A DNA stretch of 64,000 nt from Pseudomonas parafulva NBRC 16636 = DSM 17004 (lineage in GTDB: Bacteria; Pseudomonadota; Gammaproteobacteria; Pseudomonadales; Pseudomonadaceae), in the NCBI RefSeq assembly GCF_000730645.1, contig NZ_BBIU01000009.1, positions 1-64,000 on the forward strand. The letters are read 5' to 3'. The translations under genes and the position numbers were made by a program. The notes below the pieces were generated by a model, which was given only the letters and a program-made list of their open reading frames with translations, had not been told where the DNA came from and made no database searches. Shown here piece after piece: positions 38,002 through 48,823 of this stretch. Within the stretch, counting starts at the first letter, position 1. Every line of letters begins with the position of its first letter.

Positions 38002-39222
38002 TTAGTTCATCAGCTGCACAGGCAGATACTTGCCAACCTCATACTTGCCAATCGCCGCACGGTGCACTTCGTCCGGCCCATCGGCCAGGCGCAAGGTGCG
38101 CTGCATGGCGTACATATATGCCAATGGGAAGTCCCCACTTACACCCGCGCCCCCGTGAAGCTGAATGGCGCGATCAATGACCTTCAAGGCCACATTCGGC
38201 GCGACAACTTTTATTTGGGCAATCTCGCTGCGGGCAATCTTGTTGCCCACGGTGTCCATCATGTACGCCGCCTTGAGCGTGAGCAGCCGCGCCATGTCAA
38301 TTTCCATTCGTGAATCGGCGATGTTGTCCATATTGCCGCCCAGGCGCGCCAGCGGCTTGCCGAATGCCGTGCGCGACACGGCGCGCTTGCACATCAGTTC
38401 CAGTGCCCGTTCGGCCATGCCGATGGAGCGCATGCAGTGGTGAATACGGCCGGGGCCAAGCCGCCCCTGGGCTATTTCGAAACCACGGCCTTCGCCGAGG
38501 ATCACATGGTCGTAGGGCACCCGTACGTTTTCGAACAGCACTTCGGCATGGCCATGGGGGGCGTCGTCGTAGCCGAACACGGGCAACGGGCGTACCACCT
38601 TCACGCCCGGCGCATCCATGGGCACCAGCACCATCGAATGCTGCTGGTGGCGCGGGCCCTGTGGGTTGGAAAGGCCCATGAAGATCATCACCTTGCAGCG
38701 CGGGTCGCAGGCCCCGGAGGTCCACCACTTGCGGCCGTTGATCACCCACTCGTCACCCTCGCGCAACGCGGTGGCCGCCATGTTGGTGGCATCCGACGAG
38801 GCCACGTCCGGCTCGGTCATGGCAAACGCCGAGCGGATCTGGCCCTGCAGCAGCGGCTCCAGCCACTGGCGCTTCTGCGCCGGGGTGCCATAGCGCACCA
38901 GCACCTCCATGTTGCCGGTGTCAGGCGCTGAACAGTTGAAAGGTTCCGGCCCCAGCAGCGAGCGGCCCATGATCTCGGCCAGCGGTGCGTACTCAAGGTT
39001 GGTCAGCCCCGCGCCGTGTTCCGATTCCGGCAGAAACAGGTTCCACAAGCCTTCTGCGCGGGCTTTGGCCTTGAGGGTTTCCATGATTGCCGTGGGCTGC
39101 CAGCGGTCGCCTTCAGCAACCTGGCGCTCGAACACCGCTTCAGCGGGGTATACATGGGTGTCCATGAACGCGCTGACGCGCTCGCGCAGTGCCTGCACCT
39201 TGGGCGAATAGGCGAAATCCAT
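38002..39222 (-). CDS. Acyl-CoA dehydrogenase family flavoprotein
   Basis: This 406-residue protein starts at ATG 39222, with AAGG correctly spaced. Family motifs are [26 protein letters not shown]-like [11 protein letters not shown], and [34 protein letters not shown] near the C-terminus. It oxidises acyl-CoA with FAD and passes electrons to ETF. Length and the QLHGGAG-DGPDEVH ending fit the ACAD10/11-like branch common in Pseudomonas rather than short-chain FadE. It is divergent from a LysR regulator that is the likely controller. Confidence 0.88.
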   Translation of the reverse strand: MDFAYSPKVQALRERVSAFMDTHVYPAEAVFERQVAEGDRWQPTAIMETLKAKARAEGLWNLFLPESEHGAGLTNLEYAPLAEIMGRSLLGPEPFNCSAPDTGNMEVLVRYGTPAQKRQWLEPLLQGQIRSAFAMTEPDVASSDATNMAATALREGDEWVINGRKWWTSGACDPRCKVMIFMGLSNPQGPRHQQHSMVLVPMDAPGVKVVRPLPVFGYDDAPHGHAEVLFENVRVPYDHVILGEGRGFEIAQGRLGPGRIHHCMRSIGMAERALELMCKRAVSRTAFGKPLARLGGNMDNIADSRMEIDMARLLTLKAAYMMDTVGNKIARSEIAQIKVVAPNVALKVIDRAIQLHGGAGVSGDFPLAYMYAMQRTLRLADGPDEVHRAAIGKYEVGKYLPVQLMN

Positions 39223-39309
39223 CGGGGCTACCTTCATGGTCGGGGTAAGTGAGCAGAGCCTAGAGCAGCCATGCGCCATCCACCTAGTCTATTTTCGCCG
39301 TGTATTAAC

Positions 39310-39340
39310 ATTCATAACCGATATATGATCGGCGAATAAT
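39310..39340. promoter_or_regulatory. Dyad between acyl-CoA dehydrogenase and LysR genes
   Basis: The sequence contains CCGAT-atatg-ATCGG (39318-39332) flanked by ATTC (39310-39313) and GAAT (39334-39337). Such interrupted dyads are typical LysR-regulator sites. It sits 21 bp upstream of the LysR gene and about 90 bp upstream of the acyl-CoA dehydrogenase start. Confidence 0.5.
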
Positions 39341-39360
39341 TCAAACAACGAGCGGCGCCC

Positions 39361-40284
39361 ATGAACCTCAGCAAGGTCGATCTCAACCTGTTCATCGTGT
39401 TCGATGCGATCTACACCGAAGCCAACCTTACACGCGCCGGGCAGATCGTCGGCATTACCCAGCCGGCGGTGTCCAACGCCCTGTCGCGCCTGCGCGAAAC
39501 CTTCAACGACCCACTGTTCGTGCGCACCGCCCAGGGCATGGTGCCCACCCCCATGGCGCAGAACATCATCGGCTCGGTGCGCAATGCCCTGGCGCTACTG
39601 CGCACCTCGGTGCAGGAAAGCCGCACCTTCAACCCGCAGCAGGCCAACAAGACGTTTCGTATCAGCATGACCGACCTGACCGAGGCGGTGATATTGCCCC
39701 CGCTGTTTCAGCGCCTGCGGCGCCTGGCGCCCTCGGTGCTGATCGAGAGCTTTTTGTGCAAGCGACGCGAAACCACCAAGGAGCTGGCCGCCGGCCGCCT
39801 GGATTTCGCCATTGATGCCCCGCTCAACACCGACCCCCAAGTACGGCATGTGAAGCTCATGCAGGACCGCTATGTGTGCGCGCTGCGCCAGGGCCACCCG
39901 CTGGCAGACAGCACGCTCACCCTGGAAAGCTACCTGGGCATGACGCACATTCATATTTCCAGCCGGCGCAATGGCCTGGGTTACGTAGACCTGGCCCTTG
40001 GCAAAATGGGCGTTCAGCGCAAGGTCGCCCTGCGCTCGCAGCACTACCTGATGGCCTCACAGGTGCTGCAACAGACGGACATGGCGATGACCGTGCCCGA
40101 GCGCTTCGCCCGTCGCCACCAGCTCTGCTACAAACCGCTGCCGGTGGAGGTACCCGCACTGGAAACCCACCTGTACTGGCACGAGAGCACCGACCAGGAC
40201 CCGGCCAACCGCTGGATGCGCGAGCAGATCACCGAGCTGTGCGAGCGTGTGGTGGCGCAAGAAGAGAGAACGATGCAGCCTTGA
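39361..40284 (+). CDS. LysR-family transcriptional regulator
   Basis: This 307-residue protein has the N-terminal helix-turn-helix LTRAGQIVGITQPAVSNALSRL (residues 23-44). The effector domain contains RISMTDLTEAVILPPLF and LAAGRLDFAIDAPL, as in the NodD/LinR-type branch. It is divergent from the acyl-CoA dehydrogenase and probably regulates it. A strong bidirectional terminator follows. Confidence 0.9.
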   Translation: MNLSKVDLNLFIVFDAIYTEANLTRAGQIVGITQPAVSNALSRLRETFNDPLFVRTAQGMVPTPMAQNIIGSVRNALALLRTSVQESRTFNPQQANKTFRISMTDLTEAVILPPLFQRLRRLAPSVLIESFLCKRRETTKELAAGRLDFAIDAPLNTDPQVRHVKLMQDRYVCALRQGHPLADSTLTLESYLGMTHIHISSRRNGLGYVDLALGKMGVQRKVALRSQHYLMASQVLQQTDMAMTVPERFARRHQLCYKPLPVEVPALETHLYWHESTDQDPANRWMREQITELCERVVAQEERTMQP

Positions 40285-40330
40285 ACGCGCTTACCAGGTC
40301 AGTAATGAACCCCCTGGTGGCTTAACCTTA

Positions 40331-40370
40331 GAAAAAAATTCTCCTTATTCCCAGCAGGGAGAATTTTTTC
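40331..40370. terminator. Bidirectional intrinsic terminator
   Basis: AAAAAATTCTCC (40333-40344) pairs with GGAGAATTTTTT (40358-40369). It has A-tracts on one side and T-tracts on the other, so it works in both orientations. It separates the LysR gene from the cysteine desulfurase gene. Confidence 0.92.
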
Positions 40371-40474
40371 GCGAAATATTCTTAAAACAGGGCAACTAAA
40401 GGTAAAACCATCTTCCGGCGCCGGGTAATCTTGCTCAATCACTTGAAGCTTTCTGGCCACACACGGAATTGCCC

Positions 40475-41629
40475 ATGCCTGACGCCCCGCTCTATTTCGA
40501 CTACGCCGCCACTACGCCCGTTGATGAACGGGTGATCGAAACCATGCTCGCCAGCCTCGGCCGAGAGGCCCACTTCGGCAACCCCGCCTCCAGTGGTCAC
40601 GCGTACGGCCAAGCCGCTCGCGCTGCCGTCGACCAGGCGCGCCAGCAGGTGGCAGAGCGGGTGGGCACCACGGCGGATGCGTTGGTGTGGACGTCTGGCG
40701 CAACCGAATCCAACAACCTGGCGCTCAAGGGCATCGCCCAGGGCCTGGGGCAACCTGCACACCTGATCACCAGCCAGCTGGAACACAAAGCCGTGCTGGA
40801 CACGGTGGCAGAGCTAGAACGCCAGGGCTGGTCGGTCACGCGCCTGCCCCCAGACGCCGCCGGGCTGATTCAACCCGCTGCCGTGCACGCTGCGCTGCGC
40901 GCAGACACCCGTCTGGTGTCGCTGATGGCGGTGAACAACGAACTGGGTACAGTCACCGACTTTGCCGCCATCGGCGAGCGGGTGCGTGCCCACGGCGCCT
41001 TGCTGCACGTGGATGCTGCCCAGGCCGTGGGTAAATTGCCCATCGACCTGGCCGCACAGGCGGTAGACCTGATGTCGTTCTCGGCGCACAAGGTGTACGG
41101 GCCCAAAGGCATTGGCGCGCTCTACGTGGGGCCGCGGGCACGCCCCCACTTGCGTGCGCAGATCCATGGCGGCGGGCATGAACAGGGGTTGCGCTCCGGT
41201 ACCCTGGCGACCCACCAGATCGCCGGCATGGGCAGCGCCTTCGCCCTCGCAGGGCAGCCGGGGGGCAGCGAATACCAACGCCTGGAGCGGTTGGCTTGGC
41301 GCCTGCGCGATGGGCTGCTGGCACTGCCCGGCGTCAGCCTCAATGGCTGCGCCCGGCAACGCGTGCCGCACACCCTCAACCTGTGTATCGACAGTACAGG
41401 GTTCAACAGCGCCGCACTGGCGACCGAGCTGGCGCTGTCGACCACTTCGGCGTGCAACTCGGCCAGCAATGCGGCTTCGCATGTGCTGCTGGCGTTGGGG
41501 CTGGATGAGCGCAAGGCACGCAACAGCGTGCGCCTGAGTGTGGGCAGGTTTACCCGCGAGGCGGATGTAGAAACCGCAATTGCAGTGTTCACCAGGGTGC
41601 TGACTGCATCCTCGGCCGCGCTCTGGTGA
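40475..41629 (+). CDS. Cysteine desulfurase, IscS/NifS family
   Basis: This 384-residue PLP enzyme removes sulfur from cysteine to give alanine and an enzyme persulfide. The PLP lysine is K206 in SFSAHKVYGPKG. The persulfide Cys is C327 in TSACNSASN, at nearly the E. coli IscS spacing. Other motifs are YFDYAATTPVDERV, FGNPASSGHAYG and SGATESNNLALKG. The start ATG 40475 has GGAA upstream. It lies outside any isc or suf operon, with no scaffold or ferredoxin genes beside it, so it is likely a second, specialised desulfurase. Confidence 0.88.
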   Translation: MPDAPLYFDYAATTPVDERVIETMLASLGREAHFGNPASSGHAYGQAARAAVDQARQQVAERVGTTADALVWTSGATESNNLALKGIAQGLGQPAHLITSQLEHKAVLDTVAELERQGWSVTRLPPDAAGLIQPAAVHAALRADTRLVSLMAVNNELGTVTDFAAIGERVRAHGALLHVDAAQAVGKLPIDLAAQAVDLMSFSAHKVYGPKGIGALYVGPRARPHLRAQIHGGGHEQGLRSGTLATHQIAGMGSAFALAGQPGGSEYQRLERLAWRLRDGLLALPGVSLNGCARQRVPHTLNLCIDSTGFNSAALATELALSTTSACNSASNAASHVLLALGLDERKARNSVRLSVGRFTREADVETAIAVFTRVLTASSAALW

Positions 41630-41659
41630 GGTTGCGGGGCCTTGTGAGCCCCACCCCCA

Positions 41660-42313
41660 CTACAGGAACGTGAACACCTGTTCGGCAGGCAAGCGGGACT
41701 TGCTCAGGCCGGCGTTGAAATCTGCTTCGCCGTGATAGCCCAGGCACAACATCACCACGCTGGTCAAACCGCGCTCACGCAGCCCCAGTTCGGCGTCCAG
41801 GCGTTTGCTGTCGAAGCCCTCCATGGGGGTCGCATCCAGGCCGTAGGCCGCCGCGCCGAGCAGGGCCGTACCCAGGGCCAGGTAGGTCTGCTTTTCCATC
41901 CAGTGCTGGATGTCCTTGAGGTCATGGCGATGCAGGTCCACGTAGTGGCGCCGGCTGTTGTTCTGCGCTGCCCGTGCCTGCTCGTCGCGGAAGCGCCCGT
42001 CGGTGGCCTCCTGGGCCAACACAGCATCCAGGTGCGCCTCGGTCATGGTGGTACGGGCGCAGAAGACGATCACATGGGACGCATCCCGCAGCTTCGGCGA
42101 GTTGTAGGCGTAGTCGGCGTCGGTACTCTTGGCCAGGCGGGCCTTGCCCTCATCGCTGCCGACAACGACAAAATGCCAGGGCTGGGAGTTGACCGAGGAC
42201 GGGCTGTGGCGCAGTTGCTCGAGCAGCGCGTCAAGGGTGGCCTGGGGAATGCGACGCGATGCGTCGTAGGCCTTGGTGGTGTAGCGGCGCTTGGCCAGTG
42301 AAACGGTATCCAT
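41660..42313 (-). CDS. nfsB: Oxygen-insensitive NAD(P)H nitroreductase, NfsB type
   Basis: This 217-residue FMN flavoprotein is the same length as E. coli NfsB. Features are AKRRYTTKAYD at the N-terminus, PSSVNSQPWHFVVV for FMN and substrate contact, ALLGAAAYGLDATPMEGFD, and GLTSVVMLCLGYH at the end. It reduces nitroaromatics and quinones and may serve as a dihydropteridine reductase. It is divergent from a LysR regulator, which may control it. Confidence 0.88.
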   Translation of the reverse strand: MDTVSLAKRRYTTKAYDASRRIPQATLDALLEQLRHSPSSVNSQPWHFVVVGSDEGKARLAKSTDADYAYNSPKLRDASHVIVFCARTTMTEAHLDAVLAQEATDGRFRDEQARAAQNNSRRHYVDLHRHDLKDIQHWMEKQTYLALGTALLGAAAYGLDATPMEGFDSKRLDAELGLRERGLTSVVMLCLGYHGEADFNAGLSKSRLPAEQVFTFL

Positions 42314-42416
42314 GGGGTGGCTCCAGGCATTTCAGGGGGACAGGTGGCCATATTATCTTTCATGCAGCGAAGAAAAACCGGCACAATCGAGCAACACTTT
42401 TCTTGCTGGAGTGAAA

Positions 42417-43325
42417 ATGCTGCGCCTCGCTGACCTCGAACTGTTCGTGCGCAGCAGCGTATTGGGCAGCTTTACCGCAGCCGCCCTGGAAGCTGGGTTG
42501 CTGCCAGGCCAGGTGGCCGCCGCCATCAAGCGCCTGGAGCGCGACCTGGATGTGCGCCTGTTCGCCCGCACCACCCGCAGCCTGCGCCTTACCGCCGAGG
42601 GGGAGCGCTACCTGCCCACTGCCGTGACCGCGCTGGAGACCCTGCGCCAGGGCCATGAAGACCTGCACGGCAACCCAGGGACGCTGCGCGGCACCCTGCA
42701 GGTGTCGGCGCCCTCGGACCTGGGCCGCAACATGTTGCTGCCGTGGCTCAGCGCGTTCCGCCGCGCGCACCCCGCCTTGCACCTGCGCTTTCTGTTGTCT
42801 GACCAGATTGCCGACCTCAACCGTGACCCGGTGGACGTTGCCATCCGCTATGGGCGCAATCAGGACGCCAACTACATCGCCCTGCCCCTGGCCGACTGGA
42901 ACCGCCGGGTACTGGTGGCCTCGCCCGCCTACCTGAACAGGCATGGCCGGCCGCAGACGCCCGATGCCCTGCAGCAACACGCCTGCCTGCTGTACATGCA
43001 ATATGGTCGCGTGTATGACAAATGGCAGCTGGGTAACCGCACGGTGCAGGTGCGCGGGCCGCTGGTCAGCGACGACGCCGATGTGATTCGCCGGCTGGCG
43101 ATTCTGGGGGAAGGTATCGTCTACAAGTCCTGGCTGGATGTGAGCAACGACCTGGCCAGCGGCGAGCTGGAAATCGTCCTGCCCGACCTGGCAGGCGAGC
43201 CGACCCCGGTCACGCTGGTATGCCCACACCGCAAGCAACTCACCCCCGCGGTCGGCCAGTTGCACCTGTGGTTGCGTGAACGGTTCGAGGCGCTGCGGGG
43301 CAGTTGCACAAACCTTCCAGACTGA
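42417..43325 (+). CDS. LysR-family transcriptional regulator
   Basis: This 302-residue protein starts at ATG 42417, with GGAG upstream. The helix-turn-helix is GSFTAAALEAGLLPGQVAAAIKRLE (about residues 17-41), where LLPGQ replaces the more common SQPAVS. The effector domain (LQVSAPSDLGRNMLLPWL...) resembles the LTTR CrgA/DmlR branch. It is divergent from nfsB with a 103-bp gap. Confidence 0.9.
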   Translation: MLRLADLELFVRSSVLGSFTAAALEAGLLPGQVAAAIKRLERDLDVRLFARTTRSLRLTAEGERYLPTAVTALETLRQGHEDLHGNPGTLRGTLQVSAPSDLGRNMLLPWLSAFRRAHPALHLRFLLSDQIADLNRDPVDVAIRYGRNQDANYIALPLADWNRRVLVASPAYLNRHGRPQTPDALQQHACLLYMQYGRVYDKWQLGNRTVQVRGPLVSDDADVIRRLAILGEGIVYKSWLDVSNDLASGELEIVLPDLAGEPTPVTLVCPHRKQLTPAVGQLHLWLRERFEALRGSCTNLPD

Positions 43326-43373
43326 TGCGGGCAGCTGCGCTAAGGTAGCTGTTTACCCTGGGTGGAGACGGCC

Positions 43374-44204
43374 ATGGGCAACTGGATCGACCTGAAAACG
43401 GACGCTGATACCGGCATCGAGTCGGTGCGCGCGCACTTTGTCGGGCATGCCTATGATCCCCACTGGCACGACAGCTTTCTGGTTGGCGTTACCGAGCAGG
43501 GGGTGCAGCAATTCAATTGCCGCCGGGTACGCCACCGCAGCACCCCTGGGCAGGTTTTTCTGCTGGAGCCCGGTGACATTCACGATGGCCTGGCCCCAAC
43601 CGAGGATGGGTTCACTTACTCGACGCTGTACCTGCAGCCTGCCTGGCTGGACCAGCAACTGCGTGCACTGTTCGAACAGGTGCCCCGCGACAGCCTGCCG
43701 AGCTTTGCCGATACCCTCAGCCACGACGTGCAGCTGGCCCAGGCCACCGCCCTCGCCTTCCAGGCGGTGCACCAGCAGGACCTGCGCATCGTCCGGCAGA
43801 GCGCGACCGACGCGTTGCTGGCCAGCCTTACCCGCCACCTGCACTGGCGCCGCCGCCAGAACCCCGACCCGCGCCTGCCGCTGACAGCGCAACGGGCACG
43901 GGACTACCTGCATGACAACCTGGAGCGGGATATCGGCCTGGAGGAGCTGGCGCTTGCCTGCGGCATCGACCGTTTCCGCCTCACCCGTGCATTCAAGGCA
44001 GCGTTCGGCCTGGCACCCCACGCCTACCTTATCCAGCTGCGCCTGGCCCATGCCCGCCGCCGTCTGGCGCTGGGCCAGCGCCCAGCCGACGTGGCGATTG
44101 CCCTGGGCTTTGCCGATCAAAGCCACCTGGGGCGCTGGTTCCGCCGCGCCTACCAGCTGACCCCGGCGCAGTACCGCAGGCTTTGCTCAAACCTTCCAGA
44201 CTGA
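43374..44204 (+). CDS. AraC-family regulator with cupin sensor domain
   Basis: This 276-residue protein has an N-terminal AraC-type cupin (YDPHWHDSFLVGV, then GQVFLLEPGDIHDG with metal-like His). The C-terminal double helix-turn-helix runs from IGLEELALACGIDRFRLTRAFKAAF to ADVAIALGFADQSHLGRWFRR. The start ATG 43374 has GGAG upstream. It lies 48 bp before a LysE/RhtB exporter, as in many amino-acid exporter pairs, and likely controls it. Confidence 0.9.
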   Translation: MGNWIDLKTDADTGIESVRAHFVGHAYDPHWHDSFLVGVTEQGVQQFNCRRVRHRSTPGQVFLLEPGDIHDGLAPTEDGFTYSTLYLQPAWLDQQLRALFEQVPRDSLPSFADTLSHDVQLAQATALAFQAVHQQDLRIVRQSATDALLASLTRHLHWRRRQNPDPRLPLTAQRARDYLHDNLERDIGLEELALACGIDRFRLTRAFKAAFGLAPHAYLIQLRLAHARRRLALGQRPADVAIALGFADQSHLGRWFRRAYQLTPAQYRRLCSNLPD

Positions 44205-44252
44205 CGCGCAGCAACCCGTGAGCATGGTGCTTCTTTGACAGGAGCCCATTCC

Positions 44253-44834
44253 ATGACCCCTACCCTTTTGCCATTCATGCTCTTTGCCCTGGTAGCCAGT
44301 ATCAGCCCTGGCCCCACCAACCTGTTGATCCTTGCACGGGGCGCCAGCCTGGGCCTGCGGGCGACCCTGGCGCCCGTCATGGCCGCCTGCACCGCCGCGG
44401 CTGCCATCGTGCTGGTGGTTGGCCTCGGCATGGGGGAACTGTTGCTGCGCCATCCATTGGCCCGGCAATTGATGACGTGGGGTGGTGTGCTGTGGCTTAC
44501 CTGGCTTGCCTGGCAACTGCTGCGCAGCTCGGCAGGGGTTGACTCACGCGCTGGAGGGCGTGGGTTCGATGCGCTGAATGCCGCCGCCCTGCAGGTGATC
44601 AACCCCAAGGTATGGTTGATGGCCGTCGCCGTGATCGGGGTGTTTGCCACACCCTCGGTCGCAGTGTGGCAACTGGCCCTGCTGTTTTTGCTGATTGCCC
44701 TGCCATGCATGGCCGCGTGGGCGTTGCTGGGTGCCGGCAGCGCCAGGTGGCTGGCACCCCGGCGCATGCGCGTGTTCAACCAGGTTCTGGCCCTGGCATT
44801 GCTGGTTTCGGCCTGGGCAGCGGTGTTGCTCTGA
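44253..44834 (+). CDS. LysE/RhtB-family amino-acid exporter
   Basis: This 193-residue protein has about six membrane helices and the family motif SISPGPTNLLILARGASLG at the N-terminus. It exports an amino acid or derivative; the substrate is unknown. It starts at ATG 44253 with AGGAG 10 bases upstream. Its stop codon ends one base before the stop of the convergent MFS gene. Confidence 0.88.
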   Translation: MTPTLLPFMLFALVASISPGPTNLLILARGASLGLRATLAPVMAACTAAAAIVLVVGLGMGELLLRHPLARQLMTWGGVLWLTWLAWQLLRSSAGVDSRAGGRGFDALNAAALQVINPKVWLMAVAVIGVFATPSVAVWQLALLFLLIALPCMAAWALLGAGSARWLAPRRMRVFNQVLALALLVSAWAAVLL

Positions 44835-46112
<1,278 letters not shown>

Positions 46113-46231
46113 TTATTGGAAGGAATGCAGGCATGGTACGCGTCAAACCAGGGCCTCACAACCGCAGGGCCGAAGGAGTAACATGCGCGCATTCTCAGAA
46201 ACGCGTGGGCAACAAGGAGTTCCATCCACTC

Positions 46232-47548
46232 ATGGACAAGCAGCATCCCCAGCAGCAGTGGCAGCAGGCAGTCACGGCCTATGCTCAGGCCATCAACCAG
46301 TACGTTGCCCAAGGGCAGGCACAGGGCTGGGATCACCTAGAAGAGCCGCAGCCACCTGCCACTGAACACTTGCTCGACGCCTGGCTGGCGGCCCTGCAAT
46401 CGGCCAATCGGCCAGGCGTGGATGAGCAGGCGCACCAGGCATTCCGCCAGGCCTGGCCACCGGCCCACCAGCCCCTGGTGCCGTTGCTCGATGAGCACGC
46501 CCAGGGGATCGCCACACTCCTGTTGTTGGACGACGGCAGCGTGCTGGCGCGCATCGGCATGCCCCATGAAAAAGGCCAGGTGGTACGGATCGACGGCAAC
46601 AGCGTCACACCGGTGATCGGCGTCGAGCACTTTGGCCGTTGCCCTGAGCGCCGCTATTTCGCCCTGGCCAACGCCGAAGGTGTACGCGTAACCGATGGCT
46701 GGGGCGGCCCGCTGGTGCAGCGCCTGGCCTGGCCCAGCGGCCTTGAAGGGCTGCCCAAGGGCTACCCGTTCGAACCGTTTGAAATGCCACCTACCCCAAC
46801 CGCGCTGATCCCGTTTGCCAATGGCCAGCAGGTGCTGCTGGTCAGCGACGAGGGCATTTTCCTGCTGGCTGCCCACGGCGCAACACGCCTGCTCCCGCAA
46901 CAGCAGCAGGTGCTCGATGACCTGGCCGAGGGTATCGACCCCGATGATATCAACCTGGGGCTGAGCATGGCCCATGGCACGGTATCGGCCGACGGGCGCC
47001 TGATCGTGGTGGGTGACCAATGCAGCCGGCACTTGGTGCTGGACGACAACCTGCAGGTGCTGGCGCAGGTGGGCCCGGTGAGCGAGTACCCGCACTTTGC
47101 GCTGTTCAACGCCGCAGGTGACCAATTGATGCTCAATGCCTGCCACTTCTACAGCGGTGCCACGCTGGCAGTGCGGGTGGCCGACCTGCCGGGGCTGGAT
47201 ACCGATTACTACAGCGACGACCCACGCACGCCCGTGATCCAGGAAGGCGCACGGGTGTATGCCGGGGTGGCGCGTGAGGGGGAGTACATCGTCGGCGACG
47301 CTTATGGCTATCTGCGGGCGTTCGCCGAAGACGGCAGTGAGCGCTGGCAGCACTTCATCGGGTCAACCCTGTGTGCCCTGGACATCAGCCGCGACGGGCG
47401 CACGCTGGTAGCCGGGACCTATGCGGGGTTCGTTGCGGTGATCGCGCTGGACACCGGGCGGCCTGAGTGGCAGATCGGCACCGGCCCCCATGCTGAAACA
47501 CAGCGCTGGCTGTTCTGGAAAGGCTGGGACAAACCGCTGCGCTGGTAG
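46232..47548 (+). CDS. Hypothetical beta-propeller-like cytoplasmic protein
   Basis: This 438-residue protein has no signal peptide or membrane segment. After an N-terminal helical part (QQQWQQAVTAYAQAINQYV), the chain shows repeated short beta-strand units such as LLLLDDGSVLARIG, GTVSADGRLIVVGDQ, VYAGVAREGEYIVGDAYGYLRAF and LDISRDGRTLVAGTYAGFVAVIAL. These look like WD40/PQQ-type propeller blades. The start ATG 46232 has GGAG 12 bases upstream, somewhat far. The function is unknown. Confidence 0.7.
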   Translation: MDKQHPQQQWQQAVTAYAQAINQYVAQGQAQGWDHLEEPQPPATEHLLDAWLAALQSANRPGVDEQAHQAFRQAWPPAHQPLVPLLDEHAQGIATLLLLDDGSVLARIGMPHEKGQVVRIDGNSVTPVIGVEHFGRCPERRYFALANAEGVRVTDGWGGPLVQRLAWPSGLEGLPKGYPFEPFEMPPTPTALIPFANGQQVLLVSDEGIFLLAAHGATRLLPQQQQVLDDLAEGIDPDDINLGLSMAHGTVSADGRLIVVGDQCSRHLVLDDNLQVLAQVGPVSEYPHFALFNAAGDQLMLNACHFYSGATLAVRVADLPGLDTDYYSDDPRTPVIQEGARVYAGVAREGEYIVGDAYGYLRAFAEDGSERWQHFIGSTLCALDISRDGRTLVAGTYAGFVAVIALDTGRPEWQIGTGPHAETQRWLFWKGWDKPLRW

Positions 47549-47554
47549 CACAGG

Positions 47555-47582
47555 TTGCCCGCACCCTCGCGGGTACGGGCAA
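47555..47582. terminator. Hairpin between convergent genes
   Basis: TTGCCCG (47555-47561) pairs with CGGGCAA (47576-47582), and an inner CCCTCGCGGG may extend it. It lies between two converging genes and could stop both, but has no T-tract. Confidence 0.45.
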
Positions 47583-47590
47583 CTTGCAGG

Positions 47591-48643
47591 TCAGCCCTGC
47601 AGAGTGGCCATGTCGATGACAAAGCGGTACTTCACGTCGCCAGCGATCATGCGTTCGTAGGCCTGGTTGATATTGCGGATATCCAGCATCTCGATATCGC
47701 AACGGATGTCGTGCTGGGCGCAGAACTCCAGCACCTCCTGGGTTTCGGCAATCCCGCCGATCAACGAGCCGGCCAGCACCCGGCGTTTCAATACCAGGTT
47801 GGCTGCATGCACGGCGGGGTCGATGGGCTCGATCAGGCCCACCAGAATGTGCACGCCATCGAACTTGAGGGTTTCCAGGTAGGGGTTGAGGTCGTGCTGC
47901 ACCGGGATGGTGTCGAGCAGGAAGTCGAAGCGGCCGGCCGCCGCGCTCATCTGCTCGGCATCGCTCGACACGATCACATGGTCAGCGCCCTGGCGGCGAG
48001 CCTCGGCTGCCTTGGCCGCCGAGCGGGTGAACAGGGTCACTTCCGCACCCAAGGCCTTGGCCAGCTTGATGCCCATGTGCCCCAGGCCGCCCATCCCAAG
48101 GATGCCCACCTTGTGCCCAGGGCCTACGCCGTGGTGCTTGAGCGGCGAATAGGTGGTAATGCCAGCGCACAAGATGGGCGCTGCGCTGGGCAGGTCCATG
48201 CCATCGGGGATGCGTACCACGAAGTGTTCGCTGACCACGATGCTGCTGGAGTAGCCGCCCATGGTATTGCTGCCGTCGATCCGGTCCGGGGTGGCGTAGG
48301 TCATGGTGGGGCCTTCGAGGCAGTATTGCTCCAGGTCCTTGGCGCAGGCCTCGCAGTGGCGGCAGGAATCGACCATGCAGCCCACACCCACCAGGTCACC
48401 CACCTTGTGCCCACTCACCTGGTCGCCCACCGCCGTGACACGGCCGATGATCTCGTGGCCAGGCATCAAGGGGTACACGGCAATCCCCCACTCGTTACGG
48501 GCCTGGTGAATGTCGGAGTGGCAAACGCCGCAGTAGAGGATTTCGATGGCGACGTCATCCGGGCGCGGGCTGCGGCGCTCAAAGGTCATGGGTGCCAGTG
48601 GGCTGGTCGGGGTTTGGGCAGCGTAACCGATGGCTGTATACAT
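47591..48643 (-). CDS. Zinc-dependent alcohol dehydrogenase, YahK/CAD-like
   Basis: This 350-residue medium-chain dehydrogenase has catalytic zinc ligands C41 in CGVCHSD, H63-E64 in PGHEIIG, and a Cys in ILCAGIT. The structural zinc cysteines are C94, C97, C100 and C108. The NADP site is GILGMGGLGHMGIKLAKALG. Length and motifs match YahK-type broad-range aldehyde reductases. It is divergent from an AraC regulator, an arrangement like the yqhC/yqhD aldehyde-response pair. Confidence 0.9.
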   Translation of the reverse strand: MYTAIGYAAQTPTSPLAPMTFERRSPRPDDVAIEILYCGVCHSDIHQARNEWGIAVYPLMPGHEIIGRVTAVGDQVSGHKVGDLVGVGCMVDSCRHCEACAKDLEQYCLEGPTMTYATPDRIDGSNTMGGYSSSIVVSEHFVVRIPDGMDLPSAAPILCAGITTYSPLKHHGVGPGHKVGILGMGGLGHMGIKLAKALGAEVTLFTRSAAKAAEARRQGADHVIVSSDAEQMSAAAGRFDFLLDTIPVQHDLNPYLETLKFDGVHILVGLIEPIDPAVHAANLVLKRRVLAGSLIGGIAETQEVLEFCAQHDIRCDIEMLDIRNINQAYERMIAGDVKYRFVIDMATLQG

Positions 48644-48823
48644 ACTGGGCCTCGCAGTGAAGTGAAACGATTCAGGCGAGCCATTTTGCTTGCTCGACGC
48701 CCCCTCGCCCACAGCTGATCCTCCGGCATGCATGCCTGATTCTCCGGGAATCCGGTTTTGCATGTGGCGCCGGGCTGTCAATCTGCGATCATCGTACTGT
48801 CCGATTCTCTGCCCTGGTGCTCC

